Assembly: GCA_030826945.1 (NCBI GenBank) | Contig: JAPQLC010000027.1 | Coordinates: 1 to 55,946 of the forward strand | Length of the DNA: 55,946 nt | Origin: Candidatus Thiobius zoothamnicola | GTDB lineage: Bacteria; Pseudomonadota; Gammaproteobacteria; Chromatiales; Chromatiaceae | Direction: 5' to 3' | Part shown: in pieces, positions 38,385 to 49,806 of the stretch | How the letters are laid out: every line of letters starts with the position of its first letter | How positions within the stretch are numbered: position 1 is the stretch's first letter | Notes under the pieces: model-generated | What the model was told of the DNA's origin: nothing | Database searches by the model: none | What the model saw: the letters and a program-made list of their open reading frames with translations, nothing else | Program-made: the position numbers and the translations under genes

Positions 38385-39785
38385 ATGTCTGTTGCCTCAT
38401 CAAGACCCGCCGCTCTACCTCATCCGTACAGGCTTTTTCATCAAATCACCCTTATTGCCTTATTAATAATGGGTGTAAACGCCTCAGCATCCACTATCGG
38501 CGACCCGGAAAAAGATGAATTGAAATTTGGTTTCATCAAGCTGACTGACATGGCTCCGCTCGCCATCGCCAAAGAAAAAGGCTATTTCGAGGATGAAGAC
38601 CTGTTCGTCACGCTTGAAGCACAAGCCAACTGGAAGGTGCTGCTGGACGGCGTCATTGATGGTCAATTGGATGGCGCGCATATGCTGGCTGGTCAACCGC
38701 TTGCAGCAACCATTGGTTTTGGCACTAAAGCGCACATCATCACACCCTTTTCAATGGATTTGAACGGTAATGGCATCACAGTTTCCAATGCCGTCTGGCA
38801 GGCCATGAAAGCGCATGCCCCCAAACAACCAGACGGTAAACCGGAACATCCAATCAAGGCGGAATACCTGAAAAAAGTGGTCGATCAATACCAAGCTGAT
38901 GGCAAGCCCTTCAAAATGGGCATGGTATTCCCGGTTTCGACACATAATTACGAACTGCGCTATTGGCTGGCCTCGGGCGACATTCACCCCGGCTACTATG
39001 CACCACACAAGGGCGACATCGCCGGCACCATTGATGCGGATGCACTTTTATCCGTCACACCGCCGCCACAAATGCCAGCCACATTGGAAGCAGGCACCAT
39101 TCATGGCTATTGCGTTGGTGAACCCTGGAATCAACAAGCTGTGTTCAAAGGCATTGGCGTACCCGTGATCACTGATTATGAAATCTGGAAAAACAACCCG
39201 GAAAAAGTGTTTGGACTCACCCAGGCATTCACCGAGAAATACCCGAATACCAGCGTCCGCATCGTCAAAGCGTTGCTGCGCGCCGCCAAATGGCTGGATG
39301 CCGACAATAACGCCAATCGCCCAGAGGCCGTCAAATACTTATCACAATCCCATTATGTCGGCGCAGATTACAAAGTCATCGCCAACTCCATGACGGGTTA
39401 TTTCGAATACGAAAAAGGCGACAGACGTACAATGCCTGATTTCAACGTGTTCTTCCGCTACAACGCCACCTACCCCTATTATTCGGATGCTATTTGGTAT
39501 CTGACGCAAATGCGCCGCTGGGGCCAGATCAGCGAACCCAAACCGGATGCTTGGTTCCACGAAGTCGCCAAAAATGTTTACCGCCCCGATATTTATGCCC
39601 AAGCGGCCAAAGCGTTGATCGCAGAAGGTTATATGGAAGCCAGCGAATTTCCTGATTTCGACAAGGAAAGCGGTTACAAACCCGCACAGGACGACTTTAT
39701 TGATGGCATCATATTCGATGGCGAACAACCAAACGCTTATATTGATTCACTTAAAATCGGCTTGAAAGGCGATCAGGTTTTATAA
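38385..39785 (+). CDS. nrtA: Nitrate/nitrite ABC transporter substrate-binding protein NrtA
   Basis: Periplasmic nitrate/nitrite-binding protein of the NrtA/CmpA family. It has 466 residues with a signal peptide (hydrophobic about 18-35, ending NASAS). Hallmarks are [43 protein letters not shown] split over the ligand cleft, [14 protein letters not shown] and [11 protein letters not shown]. It is the first gene behind a sigma-54 promoter, directly followed by permease and ATPase genes. Confidence 0.94.
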   Translation: MSVASSRPAALPHPYRLFHQITLIALLIMGVNASASTIGDPEKDELKFGFIKLTDMAPLAIAKEKGYFEDEDLFVTLEAQANWKVLLDGVIDGQLDGAHMLAGQPLAATIGFGTKAHIITPFSMDLNGNGITVSNAVWQAMKAHAPKQPDGKPEHPIKAEYLKKVVDQYQADGKPFKMGMVFPVSTHNYELRYWLASGDIHPGYYAPHKGDIAGTIDADALLSVTPPPQMPATLEAGTIHGYCVGEPWNQQAVFKGIGVPVITDYEIWKNNPEKVFGLTQAFTEKYPNTSVRIVKALLRAAKWLDADNNANRPEAVKYLSQSHYVGADYKVIANSMTGYFEYEKGDRRTMPDFNVFFRYNATYPYYSDAIWYLTQMRRWGQISEPKPDAWFHEVAKNVYRPDIYAQAAKALIAEGYMEASEFPDFDKESGYKPAQDDFIDGIIFDGEQPNAYIDSLKIGLKGDQVL

Positions 39786-39786
39786 G

Positions 39787-40779
39787 ATGTCGTATCAAAA
39801 GCTGTTTCAATGGAATGGGTTGGCGCGCGCTGTCACAATCGGTAAACGCCAACTGATGAATCTACTCATACCGATCACCGCGCTATTGGTCTTCGGTTTG
39901 ATCTGGTCGGCTGGCGCGCAAAATATCCAAACATCATTAGGCGCTTTCCCCGGCCCACTGGCGGTGATGCAGCAAGGCATTACGTTATATCAGGAGCATC
40001 AGACCGAACAAGATAAAGCGGCGGCTTTTTATGAACGTATGCAGCAAAAAGCGGACAAAGCACGTGCGCAAGGCAAACCGCAGGAAAAAATCGACCGTTA
40101 TCTGCAACGCAAATACACTGGCCCGGTCACTTTTCCGCAACAAATCAGCATCAGCCTGATAACCGTTATGACCGGTTTTATCATTGCCTCGCTGATCGCC
40201 ATACCCATCGGTATTGTGATTGGTATGAACCAGGTACTGTATCAAGCCTTTAACCCGATCATCCAACTGTTCAAACCGGTTTCGCCGCTAGCCTGGCTCC
40301 CGCTGGTTACACTGGTGGTCTCCGCTGTATATGTCAGTGAAGACCCCTGGCTGGAAAAATCCTTCATCAATTCGGCCATCGTGGTATCGCTCTGTTGCTT
40401 ATGGCCGACCATCATCAATACCGCCGTTGGGGTATCCGGCGTCAATCCTGATTTGATCAATGTCAGTCGGGTACTGCAACTGGACTGGTGGACGCGCACG
40501 CGCAAAATTGTATTGCCTTCCTCGGTGCCGATGATCTTCACTGGCTTGCGCCTGAGTCTGGGCATTGCCTGGATGGTGTTGATTGCCGCTGAAATGCTGG
40601 CGCAAAACCCCGGTCTGGGCAAATTCGTTTGGGATGAATTCCAGAATGGCAGCTCCAATTCGCTGGCGCGTATCATGGTGGCGGTATTGGTGATCGGCCT
40701 GATTGGTTTCTTGTTGGATCGCATGATGTTGATGCTGCAACGTCAAGTGAATTGGGACAAAAACGCGGTCTTGCGATAA
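39787..40779 (+). CDS. nrtB: Nitrate ABC transporter permease NrtB
   Basis: A 330-residue inner-membrane permease of the BPD_transp_1/SsuC-TauC type with six or seven helices. The coupling motif EAA lies in the region SRVLQLDWWTRTRKIVLPSSVPMIFTGLRLSLGIAW. A charged segment (about 70-110, EHQTEQDKAAAFYERMQQK) follows the first helix, as in proteobacterial NrtB proteins. It begins 1 base after the nrtA stop. Confidence 0.93.
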   Translation: MSYQKLFQWNGLARAVTIGKRQLMNLLIPITALLVFGLIWSAGAQNIQTSLGAFPGPLAVMQQGITLYQEHQTEQDKAAAFYERMQQKADKARAQGKPQEKIDRYLQRKYTGPVTFPQQISISLITVMTGFIIASLIAIPIGIVIGMNQVLYQAFNPIIQLFKPVSPLAWLPLVTLVVSAVYVSEDPWLEKSFINSAIVVSLCCLWPTIINTAVGVSGVNPDLINVSRVLQLDWWTRTRKIVLPSSVPMIFTGLRLSLGIAWMVLIAAEMLAQNPGLGKFVWDEFQNGSSNSLARIMVAVLVIGLIGFLLDRMMLMLQRQVNWDKNAVLR

Positions 40780-40789
40780 GGAAACCACC

Positions 40790-41587
40790 ATGAGTACGAA
40801 TTACCTGAATATTGACCATGTCGGCATCACTTTCCCGACCGATAATGGCCCACTCACCGTATTGGAAGATGTCAACCTGAAAGTCAATCAAGGCGAGTTC
40901 ATCACCTTAATTGGTCACTCGGGTTGCGGAAAATCGACCGTGTTGAACATTGTCGCTGGCTTACTGCAAGCCAACATCGGCGGCGTGATACTGGAAGGAA
41001 GCGAAGTCGATACCCCAGGGCCTGATCGCGCCGTGGTATTCCAGAACCACTCTCTGCTGCCCTGGCTGACCGTATACGACAATGTGCGTTTAGCCGTTGA
41101 TAAAGTCTTCAAAAAGACCAAAAGCAAAGCGGAAAGAGATGCATGGACGCGGCACAACCTGGAACTGGTGCGCATGAGCCATGCGCTGGAGCTGCGCCCG
41201 GATGAAATATCCGGCGGCATGAAACAGCGTGTCGGCATCGCCCGCGCGCTTTCCATGCAACCCAAAGTACTGCTGATGGACGAACCATTTGGCGCACTGG
41301 ACTCGCTCACCCGGACTCACATGCAAGACGCATTAATGGAAATTCAGAACGCGTTAAACAATACCGTGATCATGATCACGCACGACGTGGACGAAGCCGT
41401 ACTACTCTCTGACCGGATCGTGATGATGAGCAATGGGCCAAATGCCTCAGTTGGCGAAATTCTGCCGATTGAGTTGGAACGCCCACGTGATCGACTGGCC
41501 TTGGCGGAGAATCCACAATACAACCACTATCGCGCTGAAGTGGTGCGTTTTTTACATGAACGGCATCAACAACCTGAGAAACGCTAA
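40790..41587 (+). CDS. nrtC: Nitrate ABC transporter ATP-binding protein
   Basis: A 265-residue ABC ATPase of the nitrate/sulfonate/taurine group: Walker A GHSGCGKST, Q-loop QNHSLLPWLT, signature DEISGGMKQRVGIARAL, Walker B VLLMDEPFGALD, switch TH-D. It lacks the C-terminal NrtA-like extension of cyanobacterial NrtC, so it equals NrtD in length; naming varies. It ends with a 4-base convergent overlap with the next gene. Confidence 0.93.
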   Translation: MSTNYLNIDHVGITFPTDNGPLTVLEDVNLKVNQGEFITLIGHSGCGKSTVLNIVAGLLQANIGGVILEGSEVDTPGPDRAVVFQNHSLLPWLTVYDNVRLAVDKVFKKTKSKAERDAWTRHNLELVRMSHALELRPDEISGGMKQRVGIARALSMQPKVLLMDEPFGALDSLTRTHMQDALMEIQNALNNTVIMITHDVDEAVLLSDRIVMMSNGPNASVGEILPIELERPRDRLALAENPQYNHYRAEVVRFLHERHQQPEKR

Positions 41588-42342
41588 ACGGAATTTAACC
41601 GCACTCGCGTGGGCGTCGGCTTATATTTTGAACCTTCATCAAGTGAATCGGACCGTCGGGAGGTTCTTTCCCAATCCCCCTGATATAAATGCTTCGGCCT
41701 ATAAGCCCCCCACGCGGGATCGCTAAATACCTCATCGTGGCTCATTTCTTGATCTGCGTTATAGAATTTCACGTTATCCTTCACATTATCCAGATGCCGA
41801 TGCCTGTACAACCAACGTAACTCTGAACTGGTGATGCTTTGCCCATGGCCTGATTTTGATGCGATGTCATGAATGTTCAGGCCAGTCATGATGAAGTGAA
41901 CCGTTCGATTGTTTTTTACATGAAACTCCAACCCAGCTTTACTGGTGCGTTTCCAGGCATTCGTGGCTTTCTTGACTGGATCAGTTTCCGGGTCAACACG
42001 GGAAGCAACATTATATTTATCGTGTCCTGACAGGAGGGCTTTAAAATGGATCCCTGTCTGTCCATTGACTAATGCCTTCTTGATGTTTTTATCCGTAGCG
42101 TATTGATTGGCACTCCCTGGATCCCACACGGCATTCGTCAGATCATTTTGAATAATAATATTCCGTTTCGTTTTACTGGCGAGTCCACAACTAAAAGGTT
42201 TTGAAACTTTCGAGGTTCGTTCAAAGCCATGGGTTTGCAGCGCGTTTAAAGCTTGTTTCCGGGGGCCATCCAAACCATAAACAACATGACCATGGCTAAA
42301 ATTATCCGCAAGGTGTTCATAGGCTGGCATGGCGGCCTCCAA
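41584..42342 (-). CDS. Uncharacterised protein with effector-like C-terminal domain
   Basis: A 252-residue protein, no signal peptide or membrane helix. The middle and C-terminus (GLEFHVKNNRTVHFIMTGLN, then SITSSELRWLYRHRHL, DNVKFYNADQ) match a domain I recall from secreted-effector or polymorphic-toxin-like proteins of plant- and host-associated bacteria, where SITxSELRWLYR is the signature. No activity is known to me. It is a lone gene with lower GC than the flanks, convergent with nrtC and overlapping it by four bases, so probably acquired. A Cys-containing stretch KPFSCGLAS may be functional. Confidence 0.6.
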   Translation of the reverse strand: MEAAMPAYEHLADNFSHGHVVYGLDGPRKQALNALQTHGFERTSKVSKPFSCGLASKTKRNIIIQNDLTNAVWDPGSANQYATDKNIKKALVNGQTGIHFKALLSGHDKYNVASRVDPETDPVKKATNAWKRTSKAGLEFHVKNNRTVHFIMTGLNIHDIASKSGHGQSITSSELRWLYRHRHLDNVKDNVKFYNADQEMSHDEVFSDPAWGAYRPKHLYQGDWERTSRRSDSLDEGSKYKPTPTRVRLNSV

Positions 42343-42433
42343 TTGAGTGAATTGATCAGCTTACATATTCCACCGTATTTTATGTTCGGCCTGTCAAGCG
42401 ATCAATTGGCCAAACACTCAGCTCTGGAGAATC

Positions 42434-43882
42434 TTATAAACCAGACGCCCCCATCAAATAAACATCCACGGCCCGTGCGGCTTGTCGTCCTTCCCGGATC
42501 GCCCACACCACTAATGATTGGCCACGACGCATATCCCCTGCGGCAAAAACGCCTGTGATAGAGGTTTTATAGGCATCCTGCCCTTCAGTGACACCATCCA
42601 CATTACCGCGCGCATCCAATTTGACGCCAAGTTCTTCCAACATGCCTTGATGGACCGGATGCACGAAGCCCATCGCCAAAGTGACCAGATCCGCTTTAAG
42701 CTCAAATTCAGAACCTTCGACTTCAGACATCTGCCAACGGCCTTGATCATCTTTGTCCCAACTGACCAGATGGCATTTCAGCCCCTTCAAGTTACCCTGA
42801 CCATCGTCAATAAAAGCTTTGGTGGCGACATTCCACAGACGTTCGCAACCTTCTTCCTGCGAGGTTGAGGTCCGTAATTTATGCGGCCAGTCCGGCCAGG
42901 TGAGCGCCTTGTCTTCCCGCACCGGCGGTTTATCCAGAATTTCAATTTGAGTGACTGAGGCAGCACCATGTCGATTTGAGGTGCCAATGCAGTCAGATCC
43001 GGTATCACCACCGCCAATCACCACGACATTTTTATTCCGGGCGCTGATCAGACCCGCTTCCGCACCCGCTACGCCTTGCACCACTTTGCTGTTGGCGCGC
43101 AGAAAATCCATAGCGAATTCCACACCATGTAATTCACGGCCTGGGATAGGCAAATCGCGCGGATGCTCAGATCCACCAGTCAGTAGTACAGCATCATAAT
43201 CATCATGCAATTGCTTGGCCGGGATATCCACACCAACTTGCACATTGACCCGGAATTCGACGCCTTCAGCCTCCATTTGCCGGATGCGTCGGTCAATCAG
43301 ACCTTTATCGAGTTTGAAATCCGGGATGCCATAGCGCAACAAGCCGCCGATCCGGTCTTGACGTTCATAAACCACGACCTGATGACCCGCCCGGGCAAGT
43401 TGTTGAGCGGCAGCCAACCCAGCCGGCCCGGAACCGACAACAGCGACTTTTTTGCCCGTTTTCTGGGCAGCGATTTGTGGCTGGATCCAGTCATTTTCCC
43501 AAGCCTTATCAACAATGGCGCACTCAATCGTTTTGATCGTCACAGGCTCATCCGTGATGTTCAGCGTGCACGATTCCTGACAGGGAGCCGGGCAGATGCG
43601 TCCCGTCACTTCAGGAAAGTTGTTGGTGCTGTGCAGCACGTCAATCGCCTTCCGCCAGTCACCACGATAAACCAGATCGTTCCAATCAGGAATCAGGTTA
43701 TCGACCGGACAGCCAGCGTGACAAAACGGAATACCGCAATCCATACAACGCGCGCCTTGCGCGCTGACATCCTCATCACCCAACGCAATCACGAACTCCT
43801 GGTAATGCGTCACCCGGTCAGCCGCTGGCGCATAGGCGCGATCCTGACGTTCAATTTCTTTAAAACCTGTTGGCTTACCCAT
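42434..43882 (-). CDS. gltD: Glutamate synthase (NADPH) small subunit
   Basis: NADPH-oxidising, FAD-binding subunit of glutamate synthase, feeding electrons to GltB. The 482-residue protein has N-terminal Cys clusters for [4Fe-4S] centres ([26 protein letters not shown]), an FAD loop [15 protein letters not shown] and an NADPH loop [13 protein letters not shown]. The start [15 protein letters not shown] is chosen by homology; an ATG 11 codons earlier is in frame. It lies 122 bases behind gltB. Confidence 0.96.
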   Translation of the reverse strand: MGKPTGFKEIERQDRAYAPAADRVTHYQEFVIALGDEDVSAQGARCMDCGIPFCHAGCPVDNLIPDWNDLVYRGDWRKAIDVLHSTNNFPEVTGRICPAPCQESCTLNITDEPVTIKTIECAIVDKAWENDWIQPQIAAQKTGKKVAVVGSGPAGLAAAQQLARAGHQVVVYERQDRIGGLLRYGIPDFKLDKGLIDRRIRQMEAEGVEFRVNVQVGVDIPAKQLHDDYDAVLLTGGSEHPRDLPIPGRELHGVEFAMDFLRANSKVVQGVAGAEAGLISARNKNVVVIGGGDTGSDCIGTSNRHGAASVTQIEILDKPPVREDKALTWPDWPHKLRTSTSQEEGCERLWNVATKAFIDDGQGNLKGLKCHLVSWDKDDQGRWQMSEVEGSEFELKADLVTLAMGFVHPVHQGMLEELGVKLDARGNVDGVTEGQDAYKTSITGVFAAGDMRRGQSLVVWAIREGRQAARAVDVYLMGASGL

Positions 43883-44004
43883 ATCACTTATCCGATTATC
43901 AATGGCGGTCAGCATAAAACCCGGTCCGCCTGGATAGCATCGTCATGAGAGCAAGCGCAACTGCTTGACAATGCTACCTGTAAATAGCTTGATGCCGCGA
44001 AAAA

Positions 44005-47000
44005 TCAAGCCGCTTGCTTGGCTTGTTCCGCCTGTATCTCCAATAAGGCCCGACGATATTCAACCGGCATCACCTTACGGAATTTCGGCAAATACTCGTC
44101 CCAATCGTCGAGTATTTGCCGGGCAACGCTGGAATTCGTATGGTCCCGATGATTTTCAATCAATTGCTTGAGACGGATGGCGTCAAACCGTGTCATGTCG
44201 TGCGACACGTCCACCCGGCCATGGGTTTCCAGATCACCACCCTGATGGCATAAGGCCTCCAACGCATCGTCTTCTTCCCGAATCGGCTCCAGCTCGACTT
44301 GAGACAGATTGCAACGTTGCGCAAAGCTGTCATCTTCATCCAACACATAGGCAATGCCGCCTGACATACCGGCGGCGAAATTACGTCCGGTCTGGCCAAG
44401 CACGACCACGACCCCGCCTGTCATGTATTCGCAGCAATGATCACCAACGCCTTCAATCACGGCGGTCGCACCGGAGTTACGCACGGCGAAACGCTCACCA
44501 CCGACGCCATTGAAATAGCATTCACCACTGATCGCGCCAAACAACACCGTGTTGCCCACAATCACATTCTCTTCGGCACAAGCGATTTTGCATGCCGCTG
44601 GCGGCATGATAATCAATTTCCCGCCTGACAAGCCTTTACCGACATAATCATTGCCTTCGCCAATCAATTTGATGGTGACGCCCCGGGCAACCCAAGCACC
44701 GAAAGATTGACCGGCGGTGCCTTTGGCATGAATCTGAATCGTGTCATCCGGTAATCCGGCATGACCGTATTTTTCAGCCAACCGACCCGATAGCAAAGCG
44801 CCGAAGGAGCGATTGGTGTTATTGATAGCGATATCTAATGTGACCGCTTCGCCCTTTTGCAAGGCAGGTTGGGCTTGTTCAATCAACTGATTGTCCAGCG
44901 CCTTGTCAATGCCATGATCTTGCTTCTCGGAACAATACAAAGCGGCACCAGTTGCTTGCAATGGTTTGCTCAGCAAACGACTGTAATCCAGTCCTCTCGC
45001 TTTCCAATGTTGGATCGCCTGACGCATATCCAGCTTATCCATTTGGCCGATCATTTCATCAAAGCGACGGAAACCCAGTTTGGACATGAGTTGCCGCACT
45101 TCTTCAGCGACGAAGAAGAAATAGTTAATGACATGTTCGGGTTTGCCGGTGAAGCGTTTGCGTAATTCCGGATCCTGAGTGGCGACACCAACCGGGCAGG
45201 TGTTCAGATGGCATTTGCGCATCATGATGCAGCCTTCAGCGATCAACGGAGCCGTGGCAAAACCAATTTCATCCGCACCCAACAAAGCCGCGATGACAAC
45301 ATCACGTCCCGTGCGCATGCCACCGTCAGCTTGTACAGCGATCCGGGAACGCAGGCGATTCAGCACCAGAGTCTGGTGGGTTTCAGCCAGGCCGATTTCC
45401 CAGGGCGAGCCGGCATGCTTGACCGAAGTCAGCGGCGACGCCCCCGTACCACCGTCATAGCCAGCGATAGTGACATGATCCGCATGCGCTTTGGACACGC
45501 CCGCCGCGACAGTGCCAACCCCCACTTCAGATACCAGCTTGACACTGATGCGCGCCGCTGGTTGAACATTTTTCAAGTCATAAATCAGTTGGGCCAGATC
45601 CTCAATGGAATAAATATCATGATGCGGCGGTGGTGAAATCAAGCCCACCCCAGGGGTTGAGTGACGCACCCGGGCGATCTGCTGGTTGACTTTATGGCCG
45701 GGAAGTTGACCACCCTCACCGGGCTTGGCACCTTGCGCCATTTTGATTTGGATATCATCCGCATTGACCAGATATTCAGTGGTCACGCCGAAACGTCCGG
45801 ACGCCACTTGCTTGATCGCCGAGCGCTCAGGATTGCGGGAACCATCCGGCAATGGGTTAAACCGCTCTGGCTCTTCGCCGCCTTCGCCAGTGTTGGATTT
45901 ACCCCCGATCTGATTCATCGCCCGCGCCAAAGTCGAGTGCGCTTCATACGAAATCGAGCCAAACGACATAGCGCCCGTGGCGAAACGCTTGACGATTTCA
46001 CTGGCAGGCTCCACTTCATCCAATGGTACAGGCGCATCCGCGAATTTGAACGTCATCAAGCCACGTAGCGTCAGCAAGCGTTCGTTTTGCTCATTGATCA
46101 ACTGAGCGTATTCCGCATAGGTGGCGGCATTTTCGCCACGCACGGCATGTTGCAGTTTACTGATCGTTTCCGGCGTCCAGATATGATCCTCACCACGGAT
46201 ACGGTAAGCATAATCACCGCCCACATCCAAGTGCAGTTTGTAGATCGCCGTATTTCCGTAAGCATTGTGATGCCAGCGCCGCGCTTCGGCGGCGATTTCA
46301 TCCAGACCGACGCCTTCAATCAGGGTTGGTGTGCCGGTGAAATAACGGCTGACAAAGACCGTGGACAAACCAACCGCATCAAATATTTGCGCGCCGCAGT
46401 AGGATTGGTAAGTGGAAATGCCCATTTTGGACATGACTTTGAATAACCCTTTGCCCACAGCCTTGATATAACGCTTGCAGGCTTCGGCGAAGTCTGGCGC
46501 GTCGGGCAAATCGGGCAATATGGATTCGATGGTTTCAAACACCAGATAAGGGTTGATAGCTTCTGCACCATAACCGGCCAAAGTGGCAAAATGATGCACT
46601 TCCAGCGCGGCACCGGTCTCCACGACCAAACCGGATTCCGTGCGCAGCCCTTTACTGATCAGGTGTTGATGCACGGCTGAAGTCGCCAATAGCGCAGGGA
46701 TGGCGATATTCGCCGCATCCACGGCGCGATCCGACAGAATCAAGATATTGTGACCATCCAATACAGCTTGTTCCGCGTTGGCGCATAAAGCATCCAAAGC
46801 AGAGGCCATACTGGATTCGCCTTGACTGACTGAATAAGTGATCGGCAAAGTCTTGGTACGAAAAGCACCCTCACTGGACTCTTCCACATGACGGATGCGT
46901 TCCAAATCCAGATTGGTCAACACCGGCTGTTTACATTCCAACCGCATATTGGCGTTATTGCCTTTCAAGCCCAACAGATTGGGACGTGGCCCGACCAGAG

Positions 47001-48627
47001 AGACCAAGGACATCACAATCTCTTCACGGATCGGGTCAATCGGTGGATTGGTGACCTGAGCGAACAGTTGCTTGAAATAATTCGACAGATGTTTGGGCTT
47101 GTCTGACAGGACGGCGGGCGGATTATCCGCGCCCATAGAGCCAATCGCCTCCATGCCAGTCATCAACATAGGCGTCAGCAGGAATTTGATATCTTCCTGG
47201 GTGTAGCCAAAAGCCTGTTGGCGATTTAGTAAGGTCTGTTCATCCAAGCTGGCCACTTCCACATCACTGGGCAGCGCTTCCAGATGAATTTGCGATTTAT
47301 CCAACCAGTCCTGATAAGGCAAAGCGCCAGCCAGTTCGGCTTTCAGCTCAACATCATCAATGATGCGACCTTTTTCCATATCAATCAGGAACATCTTGCC
47401 TGGCTGCAAACGCCATTTTTTGACGATTTTCTCTTCCGGAATGGGTAAAACACCCATCTCAGAACCCATCACCACCAGGTCATCATCAGTGATCAGGTAG
47501 CGGGCCGGGCGCAGGCCGTTACGATCCAGCGTGGCACCAATTTGGCGGCCATCCGTGAATGCGACGGCGGCTGGGCCATCCCATGGCTCCATCAAGGCGG
47601 CATGGTATTCATAAAAGGCGCGGCGCTGTTCATCCATTTGCGGATTACCGGCCCAGGCTTCGGGAATCAGCATCATCATGGCCTCAGCCATGGAATAGCC
47701 GCCCATCACCAATAATTCAAAGGCATTATCAAAACAAGCCGTGTCAGATTGACCTTCCGGAATCAAAGGCCAGATTTTCGCCAAATCCTCACCCAGAATC
47801 TCAGACTGCATGCAATGCTTGCGCGCCGCCATCCAATTGACATTGCCGCGAACCGTGTTGATTTCACCATTATGCGCAACCATGCGGAATGGATGAGCCA
47901 GATTCCAGGTCGGAAAAGTGTTCGTGGAAAAACGTTGATGCACCAGCGCCATCGCTGAAACCAAGCGCTCATCGGTCAGATCCGGATAATATTCGCCGAC
48001 CTGATCAGCCAGCAGCATGCCTTTGTAAACCAAGGTACGTGAAGAAAATGACGAAAAATAAAAATCGCCGCCACCTTCCTGACGAACAGTTTGCGCCAGA
48101 TTCTCAATTTGCTTGCGAATGATGAACAACTTGCGTTCAAAAGCATCTTGATCGGCGCAATCCGCGCCGCAAGCCACAAACACTTGACGGACGCATGGCT
48201 CAGTGGGCAACACGCTATCGCCTAAACCGGCATTATTCACCGGCACATCACGCCAGCCGAGCAAATCTTGTTGCTCATCCGCGATCAACTGCTCAACCAT
48301 GCGCTGTGCTGTGGCGCGCTGGGCGGCTTCTTGAGGTAAAAACAGCATGCCAACGGCATACTGGCCTTCCGGCGGCAAAGTGAAATCCACCACTGCACGG
48401 AAAAAGCGATCGGGAATCTGCATCAGCAGGCCAGCCCCATCCCCCGCGCGCGGGTCGGCACCGACTGCGCCCCGGTGTTGCAGGCGTTTGAGAATCGTCA
48501 ACCCTTGACTGACGATGTCATGACTCTTCCGCCCTTTGATGTGGGCGACGAAACCAACGCCACAAGCATCATGCTCATTGGCGGGATTGTACAAGCCTTG
48601 TTGTAATGGCAGCGTGTGGTAACTCAT
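44005..48627 (-). CDS. gltB: Glutamate synthase (NADPH) large subunit
   Basis: Transfers the amide of glutamine to 2-oxoglutarate, producing two glutamates. The 1540-residue protein has a 21-residue propeptide removed before the catalytic Cys22 (ACGVGF), an N-terminal glutaminase domain (about 22-420), a central domain, and an FMN domain with the [3Fe-4S] cluster loop [13 protein letters not shown]. The C-terminal GXGXG beta-helix is also present. Together with gltD and the nitrate genes it completes nitrogen assimilation in this window. A leader of some 500 bases precedes it. Confidence 0.97.
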   Translation of the reverse strand: MSYHTLPLQQGLYNPANEHDACGVGFVAHIKGRKSHDIVSQGLTILKRLQHRGAVGADPRAGDGAGLLMQIPDRFFRAVVDFTLPPEGQYAVGMLFLPQEAAQRATAQRMVEQLIADEQQDLLGWRDVPVNNAGLGDSVLPTEPCVRQVFVACGADCADQDAFERKLFIIRKQIENLAQTVRQEGGGDFYFSSFSSRTLVYKGMLLADQVGEYYPDLTDERLVSAMALVHQRFSTNTFPTWNLAHPFRMVAHNGEINTVRGNVNWMAARKHCMQSEILGEDLAKIWPLIPEGQSDTACFDNAFELLVMGGYSMAEAMMMLIPEAWAGNPQMDEQRRAFYEYHAALMEPWDGPAAVAFTDGRQIGATLDRNGLRPARYLITDDDLVVMGSEMGVLPIPEEKIVKKWRLQPGKMFLIDMEKGRIIDDVELKAELAGALPYQDWLDKSQIHLEALPSDVEVASLDEQTLLNRQQAFGYTQEDIKFLLTPMLMTGMEAIGSMGADNPPAVLSDKPKHLSNYFKQLFAQVTNPPIDPIREEIVMSLVSLVGPRPNLLGLKGNNANMRLECKQPVLTNLDLERIRHVEESSEGAFRTKTLPITYSVSQGESSMASALDALCANAEQAVLDGHNILILSDRAVDAANIAIPALLATSAVHQHLISKGLRTESGLVVETGAALEVHHFATLAGYGAEAINPYLVFETIESILPDLPDAPDFAEACKRYIKAVGKGLFKVMSKMGISTYQSYCGAQIFDAVGLSTVFVSRYFTGTPTLIEGVGLDEIAAEARRWHHNAYGNTAIYKLHLDVGGDYAYRIRGEDHIWTPETISKLQHAVRGENAATYAEYAQLINEQNERLLTLRGLMTFKFADAPVPLDEVEPASEIVKRFATGAMSFGSISYEAHSTLARAMNQIGGKSNTGEGGEEPERFNPLPDGSRNPERSAIKQVASGRFGVTTEYLVNADDIQIKMAQGAKPGEGGQLPGHKVNQQIARVRHSTPGVGLISPPPHHDIYSIEDLAQLIYDLKNVQPAARISVKLVSEVGVGTVAAGVSKAHADHVTIAGYDGGTGASPLTSVKHAGSPWEIGLAETHQTLVLNRLRSRIAVQADGGMRTGRDVVIAALLGADEIGFATAPLIAEGCIMMRKCHLNTCPVGVATQDPELRKRFTGKPEHVINYFFFVAEEVRQLMSKLGFRRFDEMIGQMDKLDMRQAIQHWKARGLDYSRLLSKPLQATGAALYCSEKQDHGIDKALDNQLIEQAQPALQKGEAVTLDIAINNTNRSFGALLSGRLAEKYGHAGLPDDTIQIHAKGTAGQSFGAWVARGVTIKLIGEGNDYVGKGLSGGKLIIMPPAACKIACAEENVIVGNTVLFGAISGECYFNGVGGERFAVRNSGATAVIEGVGDHCCEYMTGGVVVVLGQTGRNFAAGMSGGIAYVLDEDDSFAQRCNLSQVELEPIREEDDALEALCHQGGDLETHGRVDVSHDMTRFDAIRLKQLIENHRDHTNSSVARQILDDWDEYLPKFRKVMPVEYRRALLEIQAEQAKQAA

Positions 48628-49130
48628 TTTTTACGCCTTACCCGAAATAGAAACGAGGTTAATCTTAATTCCCCGCCGCTTGCGGCGGGCACAAAACCGA
48701 TAGCATTTTCCAAAAGGAAAGGTGACACCATCCCCTTGGGCCGTCAGCAGGGCGCATACCCCACTGACGATCTAAACCCGAGCACTTTACCCGAAAGCCT
48801 TCTCACATCCAGGCTACCTAAAAATGTGCTCAATCGGTCATTTACTGGCCTGTAAACTCCCTTTTTGCGCATTCCCGACTTGCCCACATACAAAAGTTTC
48901 TTCCGTGCAAAGCACCCAATTTTACAATATGACCCTGTGGTCAGACACAATTGACCGGAAACAGCCGCGCATCCTGCCACGTCAGACGGCATGATGGCCA
49001 GTTTTTCGTAGTGAAAAGTCGAATATCATAGAACAATAACGCAGGTGCAACCACCTGGATAAAGACGTATTTGCAAACAAGGAAAAATTACACTTTGTCG
49101 CCATATTCAAATAAGGCATAGACTCAGAGC
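48628..49130. promoter_or_regulatory. Long intergenic region between gltB and divergent gene
   Basis: About 500 bases without a convincing gene. A GC hairpin CCCGCC-GCTTGC-GGCGGG lies at about 48672-48689, inside the gltB 5' leader. An imperfect stem GTCAG...CTGAC, with inner GGG/CCC pairs, surrounds 48743-48768. No clear sigma-54 site (GG-N10-GC) or NtrC box was found on either strand. The region probably holds both divergent promoters and perhaps a structured gltB leader; an 82-codon minus-strand frame inside it has no SD and no recognisable likeness. Confidence 0.4.
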
Positions 49131-49691
49131 ATGGCACTACGTATCAAAAGCCACTGGCATAACGACGAATCCGCGCGTTCATTGGAAGAAATCGCAAGCG
49201 CGCTGGCTTTCATCAGTTGGCGCATCGCAAAAGACAAAGCGATTAACCTGCATGGCGAAGACTTCATTTATGACGGGGATGAACAGCGTTTGGCCGTGAT
49301 CACCGAATATCTGATTTTTCAGTTGCAGATCGTGGATCGTCTGGCGCACATCCGCTTTCACCTGGAAAAGGCGGAACGCGCGCAATTGGTGACTTTGCTG
49401 GCAAAACAACAGGCCAACCATTTACAAGATAACAGTTTGGATTTACTCGGGCCGGGCGATTACATCAATCCATTCATCGCCAAGTTGAATCAACGCGGTG
49501 CTGAATATGCGGAATTCGCCCATAACGAAGATGGCCCGTCATATCCATTCATGCGCCATCTGGGTTATGAAATACAACAAATCATGGGCGATCAGGCCAT
49601 GAACCGCTGGGTGATTGACCAGGTGATGGATAAAGATGGTGTGGCAGTGAACAAAGAAATCCATCGGGCGATGAATAATTTATTTACTTAA
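49131..49691 (+). CDS. Conserved hypothetical protein, helical
   Basis: A 186-residue soluble, largely helical protein without signal peptide or membrane segment. It begins with a motif-rich stretch (SLEEIASALAFISWRIAKDKAINLHGEDF) and contains GPGDYINPFIAKLNQRGAEYAEFAHNEDGP split around a Pro, and FMRHLGYEIQQIMG. I associate such proteins with beta- and gammaproteobacteria but know no function. It lies 115 bases upstream of accA on the same strand. Confidence 0.7.
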   Translation: MALRIKSHWHNDESARSLEEIASALAFISWRIAKDKAINLHGEDFIYDGDEQRLAVITEYLIFQLQIVDRLAHIRFHLEKAERAQLVTLLAKQQANHLQDNSLDLLGPGDYINPFIAKLNQRGAEYAEFAHNEDGPSYPFMRHLGYEIQQIMGDQAMNRWVIDQVMDKDGVAVNKEIHRAMNNLFT

Positions 49692-49806
49692 TACCGACCA
49701 ATAAAACGGTTCATTTAAGGTATCATTGCAGCACATCTGATCATGGAGGATGTCCTGCCGCCCGCAGGTCGCCTTTTCCCGGGAATGCACTGCCAGAAGA
49801 AGACTT

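Noticed and set aside
43205..43948. 247-codon plus-strand frame opposite gltD
   Set aside because: Long only because it mirrors a conserved coding sequence; no start signal or domain.
49040..49130. Sigma-54 promoter before the divergent gene or gltB
   Set aside because: Several GG and GC pairs were checked on both strands; none had 10-base spacing with flanking consensus.
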